A DNA stretch of 64,000 nucleotides from an uncultured Paludibacter sp. (GTDB lineage: Bacteria > Bacteroidota > Bacteroidia > Bacteroidales > Paludibacteraceae), in assembly GCA_937897985.1 (NCBI GenBank), contig CALCBD010000058.1:1-64000 (forward strand). Reading direction: 5' to 3'. The notes under the pieces are model-generated. The model saw nothing but the letters and a program-made list of their open reading frames with translations. It searched no databases and was not told the DNA's origin. The translations under genes and the position numbers were made by a program. Below are positions 17,427-26,343 of this stretch, in pieces; the stretch's first letter is position 1; every line of letters starts with the position of its first letter.

Positions 17427-18296
17427 ATGAAAACATTATTAATCACAGGTAGTAAAGGTCAGTTAGGCAACGAAATGCAAATCGCTGCAAAAAATTATCC
17501 TGAATTTAAATTTATTTTTACAGATGTAGAAGAACTTGATATCTGCAACAAAACTGCACTTCAGTATTTTGTAGCAGAAAACAGGGTGGATTTTATTGTT
17601 AATTGTGCAGCATATACCGCTGTCGACAAGGCCGAAGATGATGCTGAACTCTGCTACAAAATCAACCGTGATGCAGTTCGAAACATTGCCGAAGTTGCCG
17701 GTGAAAATGGTTTGAAAGTCGTACATATTTCGACTGATTATGTTTTTGACGGTACTAATCACATGCCTTACACCGAAAATGACGCCGTTTGTCCGGCAAC
17801 CATCTACGGAAAATCAAAATTAGAAGGTGAAAACATTTTACAACAAATTATTAGTCGGCAAGCAATTATCATTCGTACATCCTGGCTTTATTCATCATTC
17901 GGAAATAATTTTGTTAAAACAATGCTTAAACTTGGTAGGGAAAGAGAAAAATTAACAGTTATTTTCGACCAGATCGGGACACCAACTTATGCAGCCGAAC
18001 TGGCAAATGTAATTTTAAAAGTTATTTCTCATAAAGATTTTGTTGAAGGCATATATCATTTTTCGAATGAAGGCGTTTGCAGTTGGTACGATTTTACGAA
18101 GTCCATTCACCGGTTAGCCAACATTCAATGTGATGTTCAACCCATTGAATCAAAAGATTATCCGACTCGCACTCCAAGACCAAATTACAGTGTACTGAAC
18201 AAAGCTAAAATCAAGCTTGTTTATGGATTGACAATTCCACATTGGGAAGAAAGTTTAGTAAAGTGCATCGGAATTCTGAATCAAACATCAAAGTAA
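17427..18296 (+). CDS. rmlD: dTDP-4-dehydrorhamnose reductase
   Basis: 289 residues, an extended short-chain dehydrogenase. The Rossmann glycine motif is GSKGQLGNEM near the start, followed by NCAAYTAVDKAEDD, STDYVFDG and the catalytic tyrosine-lysine pair in YGKSK. RWLYSSFGNNFV-like sequence (SWLYSSFGNNFVKTM) is typical of RmlD. It reduces dTDP-4-keto-L-rhamnose to dTDP-L-rhamnose with NAD(P)H. It is the last gene of the rml run. Confidence 0.95.
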   Translation: MKTLLITGSKGQLGNEMQIAAKNYPEFKFIFTDVEELDICNKTALQYFVAENRVDFIVNCAAYTAVDKAEDDAELCYKINRDAVRNIAEVAGENGLKVVHISTDYVFDGTNHMPYTENDAVCPATIYGKSKLEGENILQQIISRQAIIIRTSWLYSSFGNNFVKTMLKLGREREKLTVIFDQIGTPTYAAELANVILKVISHKDFVEGIYHFSNEGVCSWYDFTKSIHRLANIQCDVQPIESKDYPTRTPRPNYSVLNKAKIKLVYGLTIPHWEESLVKCIGILNQTSK

Positions 18297-18358
18297 ATAG
18301 ATTGAAATTTAAATTTCCGCCCGAAATAGACTAAATTTAGTTAATTAACTGCCTGAAA

Positions 18359-18389
18359 TTGAATCTCCTCAAAAAAAATTCTAATTTTG
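18359..18389 (+). promoter_or_regulatory. Candidate promoter for the DUF3298 lipoprotein
   Basis: TAATTTTG (18382-18389) matches the -7 box, and TTGA (18359-18362) 19 bases upstream partly matches the TTTG -33 box. Confidence 0.45.
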
Positions 18390-18418
18390 CAATTAATAAG
18401 TTTCAAACTTAATAGAAT

Positions 18419-19249
18419 ATGAAAAATAAATTGATATATCTGATTATTTGTTCTTTATTTATTTTTACTGCATGCAAGCAAAAAACAGTAAAAACAATTG
18501 AGAAAGACTTCAGTCAGAAAAGTTATTTAGCCGCCGACACTGCAAAAGGTTCAATCAATGTGGATATTAGTGTGGAAATGCCGGTGTGTCTGGATGATGA
18601 ATCAATACTCGACTCAATCAGAACAAAAATTATAACCGAGCTTTTTGGTCCGAATTACATCAAAATTCCATACGATTCTGTTGTTAAAAAATTCGGTAAT
18701 GATTTGATTACAGAATATAAACTCAACAACACACCTTTGCTCGAACAGCTGGACAGTTCAAGTTTATATACGTTCAATAACGAACATACTCTGGAAGGTT
18801 TTTCGCTTATCAACGATGGCAGAATTTATTCATACGGAATTAACCGTTATGTCTTTATGGGAGGAGCACATGGTTTAAATACTTCCAACTATTTGAATTT
18901 TAACATATTAAATGGTCAGAAAATAACAGAATCGGATTTGTTTGTTGATAACTACATTCCCAAACTTTCCGAATTAATCAAAATCAGGATAGTGGAACAA
19001 AGCCTTGAGGACAAAAGTAAAAAACCTATTCTGAACCTCGAAAACACTGATTACTGGACAGATGCAATTAAACCCAACGGCAATTTCTATATTACTGACG
19101 AGAGCATAAATTACGTTTATAATCCTTACGAGATTGCACCATATTACATGGGTCAAACCGAAGTTGTGTTGCCTTTTTACAGACTTATTGAAATACTCAG
19201 ACCAAATAATGTAATCACTTACCTGATAAATAACGACCTTACAAAATAG
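18419..19249 (+). CDS. DUF3298-domain lipoprotein
   Basis: 276 residues. The N-terminus is a lipoprotein signal with Cys20 (LFIFTACKQK). The C-terminal half carries features of DUF3298/RsiV-like proteins: YVFMGGAHGLNTSNYLNF, and near the end INYVYNPYEIAPYYMGQTEV. Related domains occur in RsiV, an anti-sigma factor that binds lysozyme, and in many periplasmic Bacteroidota lipoproteins whose role is unknown. Here no sigma gene is adjacent, so I make no functional claim beyond an envelope location. It probably heads a transcript with the small membrane protein that follows 41 bases later. Confidence 0.78.
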   Translation: MKNKLIYLIICSLFIFTACKQKTVKTIEKDFSQKSYLAADTAKGSINVDISVEMPVCLDDESILDSIRTKIITELFGPNYIKIPYDSVVKKFGNDLITEYKLNNTPLLEQLDSSSLYTFNNEHTLEGFSLINDGRIYSYGINRYVFMGGAHGLNTSNYLNFNILNGQKITESDLFVDNYIPKLSELIKIRIVEQSLEDKSKKPILNLENTDYWTDAIKPNGNFYITDESINYVYNPYEIAPYYMGQTEVVLPFYRLIEILRPNNVITYLINNDLTK

Positions 19250-19290
19250 AGTTTTTTTTAATTATAAGTTAAATATTTAAATTTAGTACT

Positions 19291-19614
19291 ATGCAAAAAG
19301 ACAATCGTTTAGCATGGGGAATCTCGCTGCTTGTTTTCGGATTTATCTTTCTGTTCAGACATCTGAATGTTTTCCCACCGTCGATGGCAGATAATATCTT
19401 CGACGTTAAAAATTATTTGCTGGTTTTAGGTTTTATTTTCTTACTTGCTCACAATAACAGGAACATTGGTATTGTTCTGATTGTAATTGGATTACTTTTC
19501 AGATTATCCGATATTATTCGCTGGACTCAGCATATCTCGGACATCATCTGGCCATTTTTGCTGATATTTGCCGGAGTCATAGTGATATTCGGAAATATGA
19601 AAAAGAAAAATTAG
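19291..19614 (+). CDS. Small integral membrane protein (LiaI/DUF5668-like)
   Basis: 107 residues with four hydrophobic stretches: GISLLVFGFIFLFRHL, YLLVLGFIFLLAH, IGIVLIVIGLLFRL and IWPFLLIFAGVIVIFG, ending in KKKN. The repeated G-(I/L)-x-F-(I/L) pattern is like the membrane part of LiaI/LiaF-type proteins, which respond to envelope stress, but no signature residue makes that certain. It ends nine bases before the DUF2520 gene. Confidence 0.65.
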   Translation: MQKDNRLAWGISLLVFGFIFLFRHLNVFPPSMADNIFDVKNYLLVLGFIFLLAHNNRNIGIVLIVIGLLFRLSDIIRWTQHISDIIWPFLLIFAGVIVIFGNMKKKN

Positions 19615-19623
19615 AATCCGGAT

Positions 19624-20397
19624 ATGAAAATTGTAATGCTTGGAGCAGGTAATGTGGCAACTCATCTTTCAAAGGTTCTGCAACATAAAGGTTTTACCAT
19701 TGTTCAGGTTTACAGCCGGTCAGCCGGTACAGCAAAGCAACTTTCCGATCAGTTGAAAGTCGGTTTTACCTGTAGGTACGAAGATATTTACAAAGGAGCC
19801 GACATATATATTTATGCACTGAAAGACAGCGCATTAGAATCGATGATTTCGAATATTAATCAACCTGATGCTGTCCATATACATACTGCCGGAAGTGTTT
19901 CGGTCAATGTATTCAGAAACAAAGCAAAGAAATACGGTGTAATTTATCCGCTTCAGACTTTTTCGAAAACCAAAGAACTAAACTTCAGAGAAATTCCCCT
20001 CTTCGTTGAGGGGAATAACTTATCGACCACCCGCTACCTGATCAACATTGCCAATCAGCTCTCGGATCATTGTTATATTCTGGATTCCGATCAAAGAAAA
20101 AAAGTACACCTTTCGGCGGTTTTTGCGTGCAATTTTACAAATTTAATGTACAGAATAGCCAATGAACTCATTGAAGATACCGGATTGCCATTTGATATTT
20201 TAAAACCTTTGATTACTGAAACTGCAGGTAAGGTTATGCATTTGTTACCCGGGCAGGCCCAAACCGGACCCGCTGTACGCTACGACATCAATATTATCAG
20301 CGAACATATTAAAATGTTGCAGGACAGGCCTGAATTAGCGAAAGTGTATAAAGATTTAAGTGACTTAATATATCAGGGGTCGACCAAAAAGTCTTAA
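19624..20397 (+). CDS. Rossmann-fold / DUF2520 dehydrogenase-like protein
   Basis: 257 residues. The N-terminal NAD(P)-binding motif is MLGAGNVATHL, followed by YSRSAGTAKQL and a helical C-terminal DUF2520 domain (AVFACNFTNLMYRIANELI, LLPGQAQTGPAVRYD). The fold is that of 3-hydroxyacid/pyrroline-carboxylate type reductases, but the substrate is unknown. Its stop codon overlaps, tail to tail, the stop of the lipoprotein gene on the other strand by four bases. Confidence 0.85.
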   Translation: MKIVMLGAGNVATHLSKVLQHKGFTIVQVYSRSAGTAKQLSDQLKVGFTCRYEDIYKGADIYIYALKDSALESMISNINQPDAVHIHTAGSVSVNVFRNKAKKYGVIYPLQTFSKTKELNFREIPLFVEGNNLSTTRYLINIANQLSDHCYILDSDQRKKVHLSAVFACNFTNLMYRIANELIEDTGLPFDILKPLITETAGKVMHLLPGQAQTGPAVRYDINIISEHIKMLQDRPELAKVYKDLSDLIYQGSTKKS

Positions 20398-21437
20398 TTT
20401 CCCAACTGTTGGTTCAATAATTCAATTTCTTTTATCCTCTTATTCAATTCGTTGGTGTAATTTAAAACAGTCGAAAAATGTTTGCTATTGCTCAAAGGTT
20501 CGGATTGAAAATATTCAAATGATTTAATCGCATATTCATTAGCTTTGGTGATATCCCCTGATATTTCATAAGCTACAGCAATATTATTAGCTAATTTTGC
20601 TTTCATACTGTTACTGCTTTTTCCGATAGCTTTGTCCCAAATCTCAATTGCTGCTTTCCAGTTTTTCACATAAAACGAATCCAAACCCTGTTTCATGTAT
20701 TTATTATTGGTATTGAACAAATATCTGGGAGATTTTTCCCAACGTGGAATAAATCGTTTGGTTGAATTTTGACCTACATACAATGCACCGTCAATTAATG
20801 CATCAGAACGTACCGGCAGTGCTGAAAGCGCTTTTTTACGTTGATAGGACTCTGCATCCCAGAATACTGTATCCCTGAAAACTATTGAACCGTATTTTTC
20901 TTTCCCCGGATAATGTATACTCCATTGGCTTTCGTAACGGGCTATTAACGCTGTATAATAGGAATAATCAATTTCATTGAAAAGTTCTGCAATTTTATCA
21001 TTCACTTTTAAACGATCCAAAGAAAGAATAACATTGCAATTGTATCTTTTACACAGAGCTTTCACTGTATCGGGCGAAAGTGCTTGTATTGTAAAGAAAT
21101 CACCTGATTTGTTTACAGAATTTGTCTGAATCTTTACATCGTTGAAAAATTCGGAATTTGCAATGTCTTCGTATGTAGCACTTAAGCAATAAATTGGCAA
21201 ACTATCGGCCTGTTGAATTACATTTTTAGCTCTTTCGTTATAAAATTCAGTTTTATGACCGTAATCATCGGGTTGTTTTACAGTATTATTGACCAACAAT
21301 AAATCGTTGGTAGACGCATCGAAAGTTAATTTTGCCGGTCGAAGTACATCGAGGTTTGTATAAAGCATTGTAGTGCAGGAGCTCAGAAACACTATGCTTA
21401 CAAACGGGAGCATTTTTAATAAATTCAGTGTTTTCAT
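20394..21437 (-). CDS. DUF6340-like lipoprotein with TPR-like C-terminus
   Basis: 347 residues. A lipoprotein signal ends at FLSSCTT (Cys21). The middle part (LSLDRLKVNDKI, YYTALIARYESQWSIHYP) and GALYVGQNSTKRFIPRWE are the features I associate with DUF6340 of Bacteroidota. Residues ~245-320 (LDSFYVKNWKAAIEIWDKAI, ANNIAVAYEISGDITKANEY) form two TPR-like helix pairs. It is likely anchored in an envelope membrane; no function is known. It starts about 30 bases after the MBL gene ends and is probably transcribed with it. Confidence 0.62.
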   Translation of the reverse strand: MKTLNLLKMLPFVSIVFLSSCTTMLYTNLDVLRPAKLTFDASTNDLLLVNNTVKQPDDYGHKTEFYNERAKNVIQQADSLPIYCLSATYEDIANSEFFNDVKIQTNSVNKSGDFFTIQALSPDTVKALCKRYNCNVILSLDRLKVNDKIAELFNEIDYSYYTALIARYESQWSIHYPGKEKYGSIVFRDTVFWDAESYQRKKALSALPVRSDALIDGALYVGQNSTKRFIPRWEKSPRYLFNTNNKYMKQGLDSFYVKNWKAAIEIWDKAIGKSSNSMKAKLANNIAVAYEISGDITKANEYAIKSFEYFQSEPLSNSKHFSTVLNYTNELNKRIKEIELLNQQLGN

Positions 21438-21469
21438 TTCAGGCTTTTATAATTGGTTGAATACGGTTT

Positions 21470-22222
21470 TTATACTGTAATTTCAAGATTATCATAAGAC
21501 AAATACATATTTTCAGGTAAAAGTTTTTCAATTACTTCGTGTTTTCCCAGGTCATGACTAAAATGTGTGAAATAGGTCTTCTTTGCGCCAATTTTGCGGG
21601 CAAGAATGATTGCTTCATCAAGCGAAATATGAGAAATATGTTGATTTATTCTCAGGGCATTCAACACCAACACATCCAGATCCCTGAGTGATTCGATTGA
21701 CTCTTCACTAATGGTTTTCAAATCAGTAATATAGGCAGCTTTACCAAACCGGTAACCAAGCACCGGAAGTTTTGCATGGAATAATCTGACCGGTTGAATT
21801 GTTAAATCCCCGATTTTAAACTCCTTCTTTTCACTCACACAATGCAGATTAATTTTAGGGACTCCGGGATAAGGCTTGTCCGAAAAAGCGTAAGGCATTA
21901 TTTGTTTAATATTTTCAAGTACACGTTTTTCAGCAAACACATGATTTTCGCCCAAAGGCCTTAAATCGTCCAATCCGCCAACATGGTCATAATGTTCATG
22001 TGTAATCAGTACAGCATCCAATTGTTGTACTCCTGTTGTCAATAATTGTTGACGAATGTCAGGGCCACAATCTATTAAGATATTAATGTCAGCATATTTT
22101 ACTAATACTGAAGATCTTAATCGTTTGTTTTTTTTATCATTCGAAGTACAGACTTCACATTCACAACCAATTTGGGGTATTCCGGTAGAAGTTCCTGTTC
22201 CTAAAAAGTAGATTTTCAACAT
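21470..22222 (-). CDS. MBL-fold metallohydrolase (PhnP-like)
   Basis: 250 residues. The metallo-beta-lactamase motif THEHYDHVGGLDD is at 74-86, with further ligand histidines in VRLFHAKLP and FTHFSHDLGKHE. The opening FLGTGTSTGIPQIGC, with a cysteine cluster at 20, 22 and 25, is typical of PhnP-like phosphodiesterases, where the cysteines bind a structural zinc. PhnP hydrolyses cyclic ribose phosphates, but no phosphonate genes are near, so the substrate here is open. Genes continue on both sides on the same strand. Confidence 0.88.
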   Translation of the reverse strand: MLKIYFLGTGTSTGIPQIGCECEVCTSNDKKNKRLRSSVLVKYADINILIDCGPDIRQQLLTTGVQQLDAVLITHEHYDHVGGLDDLRPLGENHVFAEKRVLENIKQIMPYAFSDKPYPGVPKINLHCVSEKKEFKIGDLTIQPVRLFHAKLPVLGYRFGKAAYITDLKTISEESIESLRDLDVLVLNALRINQHISHISLDEAIILARKIGAKKTYFTHFSHDLGKHEVIEKLLPENMYLSYDNLEITV

Positions 22223-22240
22223 TATACAAAGAAATTTTTA

Positions 22241-23566
22241 TTACAGGTTCATTCTTATTCTCCAGTTATTGGGATATAAATTATTGGTCCTGTTACCCAG
22301 ATTCTTAACCCAGCCCAATGCCTGATTTTTATACAGAATAAGTACATATCCTGAGGAACAATCCGGTAAATAAATTGATTCTTTTTTCAAAAAAGCGATA
22401 GCAGTATTTAAATCCACTTCCGCTGTTTGAATATTCTCACGATCCATTTCTTTCGAAAGAGCTAATTGTGCCGCAGGTATCACGTCTGAACCTTTAACTT
22501 CGGCAACCAGAACACCACTCTCAATACATTTCAGATTTTTGTTGATGTACAAAAATTCATTTAATCTTGCTGATGAATAAGCTCTTATATAATTATCATC
22601 ATTAATAAGGGTACGTTCAGTACTGTTGATGAGCTTAAATAAAAGCCCGGAAGAGTTAACAAATTTTATGCCCTTTTTGTCTGTTTTGAACTCCTTTGAA
22701 TGATTAAAACTTTCCTTTTTACGGACTACCGACATAAAAAACCCTTCGCCACGCGTACGATGAGGAAAAAATCTGTAACCGAAATCGGATTCCACGATAT
22801 CTTTGTTTTCGGACAAATTAATCCTCTGTAAATCAGCATCGAACTCATTGCAAATCCAATCCACATTATTTTCGTTTTCTTCCCTGTTGTAGGTGCAGGT
22901 ACTATATACCAGAATTCCTCCGGGTTTCAGACTATCCCACACATCGGCGATTATTTCTTTCTGACGTTCGGCACACATTTTTACATTTGCCTCCGACCAT
23001 TCCGAAACTGCATCAGGATCTTTACGGAATAAACCTTCGCCTGAACAAGGTGCATCTACTACAATTGCATCAAAATAATCAGGCAAACATTCAAAATCAC
23101 GCGGATGATTGTTCGTCACAATTGTATTCGGACTTCCCCATTTAACTAAGTTCTCGGCAAGGACATAGGCTCTCGATCGGATAATTTCATTACTCACCAA
23201 CAAACAATCATCGCCCAGAAACTGTGACAAAAGCGTTGATTTCCCTCCGGGAGCAGCACAAAGATCAAGTACCGACTTCGCATCGGGAAAATACTGAGTC
23301 ACAGCCTGAGCTAAAAACATTGAACTTGCTTCCTGAACATAATATACACCGGCATGAAACAAAGGATCGGCAGTAAACAATGGTCGATCGACGAGATAAT
23401 ATCCGGTGTTACACCATGGTACACGTTCCTGCGAAGGTTCATAAATCATTTTGTTATTGACCCTGACACTTGTCGGAACTGGTTGCGAAAGTGCATTCAC
23501 GAAAGCCGGATATTCTTCTTTTAGCAGTGCTTTGGTCCTATCTGCGAATTGATGCGGTAGATCCAT
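22241..23566 (-). CDS. RsmF/NOL1-NOP2-Sun family rRNA (cytosine-C5) methyltransferase
   Basis: 441 residues. The SAM-binding motif is CAAPGGKS (103-110); the two cysteines used by RNA m5C methyltransferases are Cys174 in DAPCSGEG and Cys224 in YSTCTYN, both present. The ~150-residue C-terminal extension (LNTAIAFLKKESIYL, KNQALGWVKNLGNRTNNLYP) is the PUA-like domain of the RsmF (YebU) type, which modifies 16S rRNA. The exact target cytosine cannot be read from sequence. Confidence 0.92.
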   Translation of the reverse strand: MDLPHQFADRTKALLKEEYPAFVNALSQPVPTSVRVNNKMIYEPSQERVPWCNTGYYLVDRPLFTADPLFHAGVYYVQEASSMFLAQAVTQYFPDAKSVLDLCAAPGGKSTLLSQFLGDDCLLVSNEIIRSRAYVLAENLVKWGSPNTIVTNNHPRDFECLPDYFDAIVVDAPCSGEGLFRKDPDAVSEWSEANVKMCAERQKEIIADVWDSLKPGGILVYSTCTYNREENENNVDWICNEFDADLQRINLSENKDIVESDFGYRFFPHRTRGEGFFMSVVRKKESFNHSKEFKTDKKGIKFVNSSGLLFKLINSTERTLINDDNYIRAYSSARLNEFLYINKNLKCIESGVLVAEVKGSDVIPAAQLALSKEMDRENIQTAEVDLNTAIAFLKKESIYLPDCSSGYVLILYKNQALGWVKNLGNRTNNLYPNNWRIRMNL

Positions 23567-23663
23567 TCAAAATTTGATTGTTTAATCGGAAAAATGATGG
23601 TAATTATAAATTCAGAAAAACATTAAAAAGCTGTTAAATTGTATTCTAATATTTTTTAAATAC

Positions 23664-24092
23664 TCAGGCATTAAGAGCATTTATTATTCCGGCTGTAATT
23701 TCATTGTATTCTTCGTCGGTCAGGTAAACTGCCTTTGGATTCATTTCGAAAACACCCCCGTAACCCAATCCGTCGACATATTTGGGAACAATATGAAAAT
23801 GCAGATGTGCCAGTTTGTCAGAATAGGCACCATAATTGATTTTTGCAGGCGAGAAGGCATCGCTTATGGCTTTTGCAACTTTGCATACGTCTGACATAAA
23901 TGCATTTCTTAGTTCGTCTGAAAGCTCAAACAGTTCATTTACATGATCTTTATAAGCCACCACACATCGCCCCTTATGGCTTTGTTCCCTGAATAAAAAC
24001 ACTGACGAAACACTTAAATCATAAAAATGTATCATCAGTTCTTTTTGTAATTCGTTGCGCTGACAATAAAGACAATCATTTGCTTTTTCCAT
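23664..24092 (-). CDS. HIT-family nucleotide hydrolase
   Basis: 142 residues from the ATG at 24092 (MEKANDCLYCQRNELQ). A longer frame starts at 24125, but that ATG sits directly against the terminator of the upstream gene, so the internal start is preferred. The CLYC pair (Cys7, Cys10) is a likely zinc site, and HLHFHIVPK (from residue 96) is the histidine triad that gives the family its name. HIT proteins hydrolyse nucleoside phosphoramidates or dinucleoside polyphosphates; the substrate is not predictable. Confidence 0.92.
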   Translation of the reverse strand: MEKANDCLYCQRNELQKELMIHFYDLSVSSVFLFREQSHKGRCVVAYKDHVNELFELSDELRNAFMSDVCKVAKAISDAFSPAKINYGAYSDKLAHLHFHIVPKYVDGLGYGGVFEMNPKAVYLTDEEYNEITAGIINALNA

Positions 24093-24126
24093 AAAATGTA
24101 TTTTATTTGTTAAATTTCTATTCATA

Positions 24127-24170
24127 AAAAAAGCAGTGCAAATATCAATACTTCACTGCTTTTATTTTTT
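24127..24170 (-). terminator. Terminator of the small HTH gene
   Basis: Read on the minus strand, AAAAGCAGTG, an A/T-rich loop, and the complementary CACTGCTTTT followed by further T residues. It lies directly after the 24188-24442 gene. Confidence 0.8.
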
Positions 24171-24187
24171 TGAGTACTTATTACGAA

Positions 24188-24442
24188 TTACGATTTTTGT
24201 TCATCTAAAATTCTGAGAGCAATATCGAGAATCTGTGTATCATCAAGCATTACCAATCCGCCATCAGGACCCGGTTCAATATGCACCCCGCAGCTTTTGC
24301 CATCTTTATAATTATGTCCACCGAAGTAATTACGCACCGTTTCTTTTTCCAGACCAAGTTCTTCGGCTATCTTGGTCATACTTCCGCTTGGGAGAGCATC
24401 TTTTACTTTTCGTAATTCGTTAAATGTTATCGTTTTCGTCAT
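24188..24442 (-). CDS. Small helix-turn-helix DNA-binding protein
   Basis: 84 residues. TFNELRKVKDALPSGSM and TKIAEELGLEKETVRNYFGG form a clear helix-turn-helix in the first half; the second half (GVHIEPGPDGGLVMLDD, then TQILDIALRIL) is conserved in a small Bacteroidota protein family usually annotated only as DNA-binding. It stands alone with its own terminator. Its targets are unknown. About 190 AT-rich bases without visible features lie upstream. Confidence 0.75.
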   Translation of the reverse strand: MTKTITFNELRKVKDALPSGSMTKIAEELGLEKETVRNYFGGHNYKDGKSCGVHIEPGPDGGLVMLDDTQILDIALRILDEQKS

Positions 24443-24633
24443 GGCTTTATGTATTAGAATTGTGAAAAATTATGTGTTTTATTAAGTGCTATAAACTTAG
24501 TGCATTCTGTTGAATTGACAAAATATTTTTACAAAAATTTAATAAAAAATTTACATCAACCACATTGAAAAAATATATTTATTTGAATTTTAATTAATTA
24601 TAATTATCAGATAAACATTTATGATTTTGACTG

Positions 24634-26022
24634 CTATTCAAAACGGGACGATTCTTCATTTTTCAACAGTGTATATTCTTTATAAAACTCAATTATTGTC
24701 TCGATACCTTTTAAGAACAAATCCACCGGAAAATTTTCATTGGGTGAATGTATAGCATCCGACTCAAGTCCAAAACCCATCAAAACCGGCTTAACATCAA
24801 GCACTTTTTCGAAAACAGGGACAACACCTATGCTACCGCCTCTGCGTACAGGCAGTGGTCTGATTCCGAAAGTTTTGCTGTAGGCTTTTTCGGCTGCTTT
24901 ATAGGCTGCGGAGTCAATAGGACAAACATAACTTTCGGCACCATGCAATTTAACAACTTCAACATTCACATGGTCCGGTGCTATCCTTTGTATATAATTA
25001 CTTACAAGCCCGGCGATTACATCGTATTTTTGATCGGGGACAAGCCGCGCCGACAATTTTGCATAAGCCCTGGAAGGCAAAACCGTTTTGGAGCCTTCGC
25101 CTGTATAGCCACCCCAAATGCCGCATATATCCAATGATGGTCTGATTCCGGTTCTTTCAATGGTACTGTAACCTGTTTCACCAAAAAGCTTTTTGATATT
25201 CAGGTTCGATTTATATTCATTTTCATCAAAAGGAATTTGCGCTATCAACTCTCGCTCTTCAGCTGTAATTTCCCGAACATCATCATAAAAGTGAGGAATT
25301 GTGATTCTGCCTTCATGATCAGTGAGCTGAGCCAGAATTTTAGTCAATTCGGTGATTGGGTTGGCTACAGCACCGCCAAATATTCCCGAGTGTAAATCGC
25401 GGTTTGCCGAACTTACTTCAATCTGCCAGTAGGCAAGTCCGCGCAGGCCGGTTGTGATACTGGGTTTGTCGACGCCAAGCATACTTGTATCCGACACCAG
25501 AATCGTATCACATTTTAACAATGCTTTATTCTGAAGACAAAATTCTTCGAGGCTGGGAGAGCCGATTTCTTCTTCTCCTTCGATTAAGAATTTTACGTTA
25601 CAATTCAGTTGACCGGATTGAACCATGTATTCAAAAGCTTTGGCATGCATAAAAGATTGTCCTTTATCATCGTCAGCACCACGAGCATAGATTCTGTTGT
25701 CTCTTATTTCCGGCTCGAATGGCGGAGACTGCCACAGCTCAAGTGGTTCGGCAGGCATCACATCGTAATGTCCGTATACCAGAATGGTTGGAAGCTGAGG
25801 ATTCAGGATTTTTTGAGCAAATACCACAGGATTACCTTTTGTGGTCATAAGTCCGGCACTATCAGCTCCGGCTTGTAAAAGAAGCATTTTCCAATATTCG
25901 GCACATTGAATAATTTCATTTTGTCGGTGCGAATGTGAACTAACACCCGGAATTCTTATCAAACCAAAAAGTTCTTCAAGAAACCGGGATTTATTACTGT
26001 TGATGTAGGTTTTTATTTCCAT
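24634..26022 (-). CDS. M20-family dipeptidase/metallopeptidase
   Basis: 462 residues, the usual length. The di-zinc site is visible: GHYDVMPAEP (His85, Asp87), GADDDKGQ (116-122) and EGEEEIGS with the catalytic Glu pair (149-154). A dimerisation domain is inserted (NRDLHSGIFGGAVANP), and a further zinc histidine lies near the C-terminus (SDAIHSPNENFP). No signal peptide is present, so it is cytoplasmic. The M20 subgroup with this layout hydrolyses dipeptides such as carnosine-like or Xaa-Gly substrates. Confidence 0.93.
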   Translation of the reverse strand: MEIKTYINSNKSRFLEELFGLIRIPGVSSHSHRQNEIIQCAEYWKMLLLQAGADSAGLMTTKGNPVVFAQKILNPQLPTILVYGHYDVMPAEPLELWQSPPFEPEIRDNRIYARGADDDKGQSFMHAKAFEYMVQSGQLNCNVKFLIEGEEEIGSPSLEEFCLQNKALLKCDTILVSDTSMLGVDKPSITTGLRGLAYWQIEVSSANRDLHSGIFGGAVANPITELTKILAQLTDHEGRITIPHFYDDVREITAEERELIAQIPFDENEYKSNLNIKKLFGETGYSTIERTGIRPSLDICGIWGGYTGEGSKTVLPSRAYAKLSARLVPDQKYDVIAGLVSNYIQRIAPDHVNVEVVKLHGAESYVCPIDSAAYKAAEKAYSKTFGIRPLPVRRGGSIGVVPVFEKVLDVKPVLMGFGLESDAIHSPNENFPVDLFLKGIETIIEFYKEYTLLKNEESSRFE

Positions 26023-26251
26023 ATTTACAATTTATATAACTAATGTTTAACGAAGTTGAAGGCAAAAAATTTGATGCATTATATTTTTTTAATTTTTTGC
26101 CCGATAAAGATAATAAAACATTTTTTGATTCGTTGTATAAAAGGAGTGTGTAGTTATGGTCACTTTAACAATAAACGAATTGAAAACACCGGAATTAAAG
26201 CTGCCCGGCTGAATTAACAAACAGTTTAGCATCATTTTTTCTTGAATTTGA

Positions 26252-26283
26252 TTTGTTTATTGCAATTGATTTGACTAATTTTG
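26252..26283 (+). promoter_or_regulatory. Promoter of the polysaccharide export pair
   Basis: TTTG (26252-26255), 20 bases, TAATTTTG (26276-26283), a full consensus match 60 bases before the export lipoprotein ATG. The rest of the 321-base gap after the dipeptidase gene holds only an 18-codon ORF that I do not call. Confidence 0.65.
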
Positions 26284-26343
26284 CGCCTCTTTAATGAGAA
26301 TGTATCAAAAGCAAAGGATTTGCAAAAACATAAAATAATATTG

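Noticed and set aside
26156..26212. An 18-codon ORF (MVTLTINELKTPELKLPG) behind an AAAGGAG
   Set aside because: Too short to support; Bacteroidota rarely rely on such ribosome-binding sites, so the motif is weak evidence.
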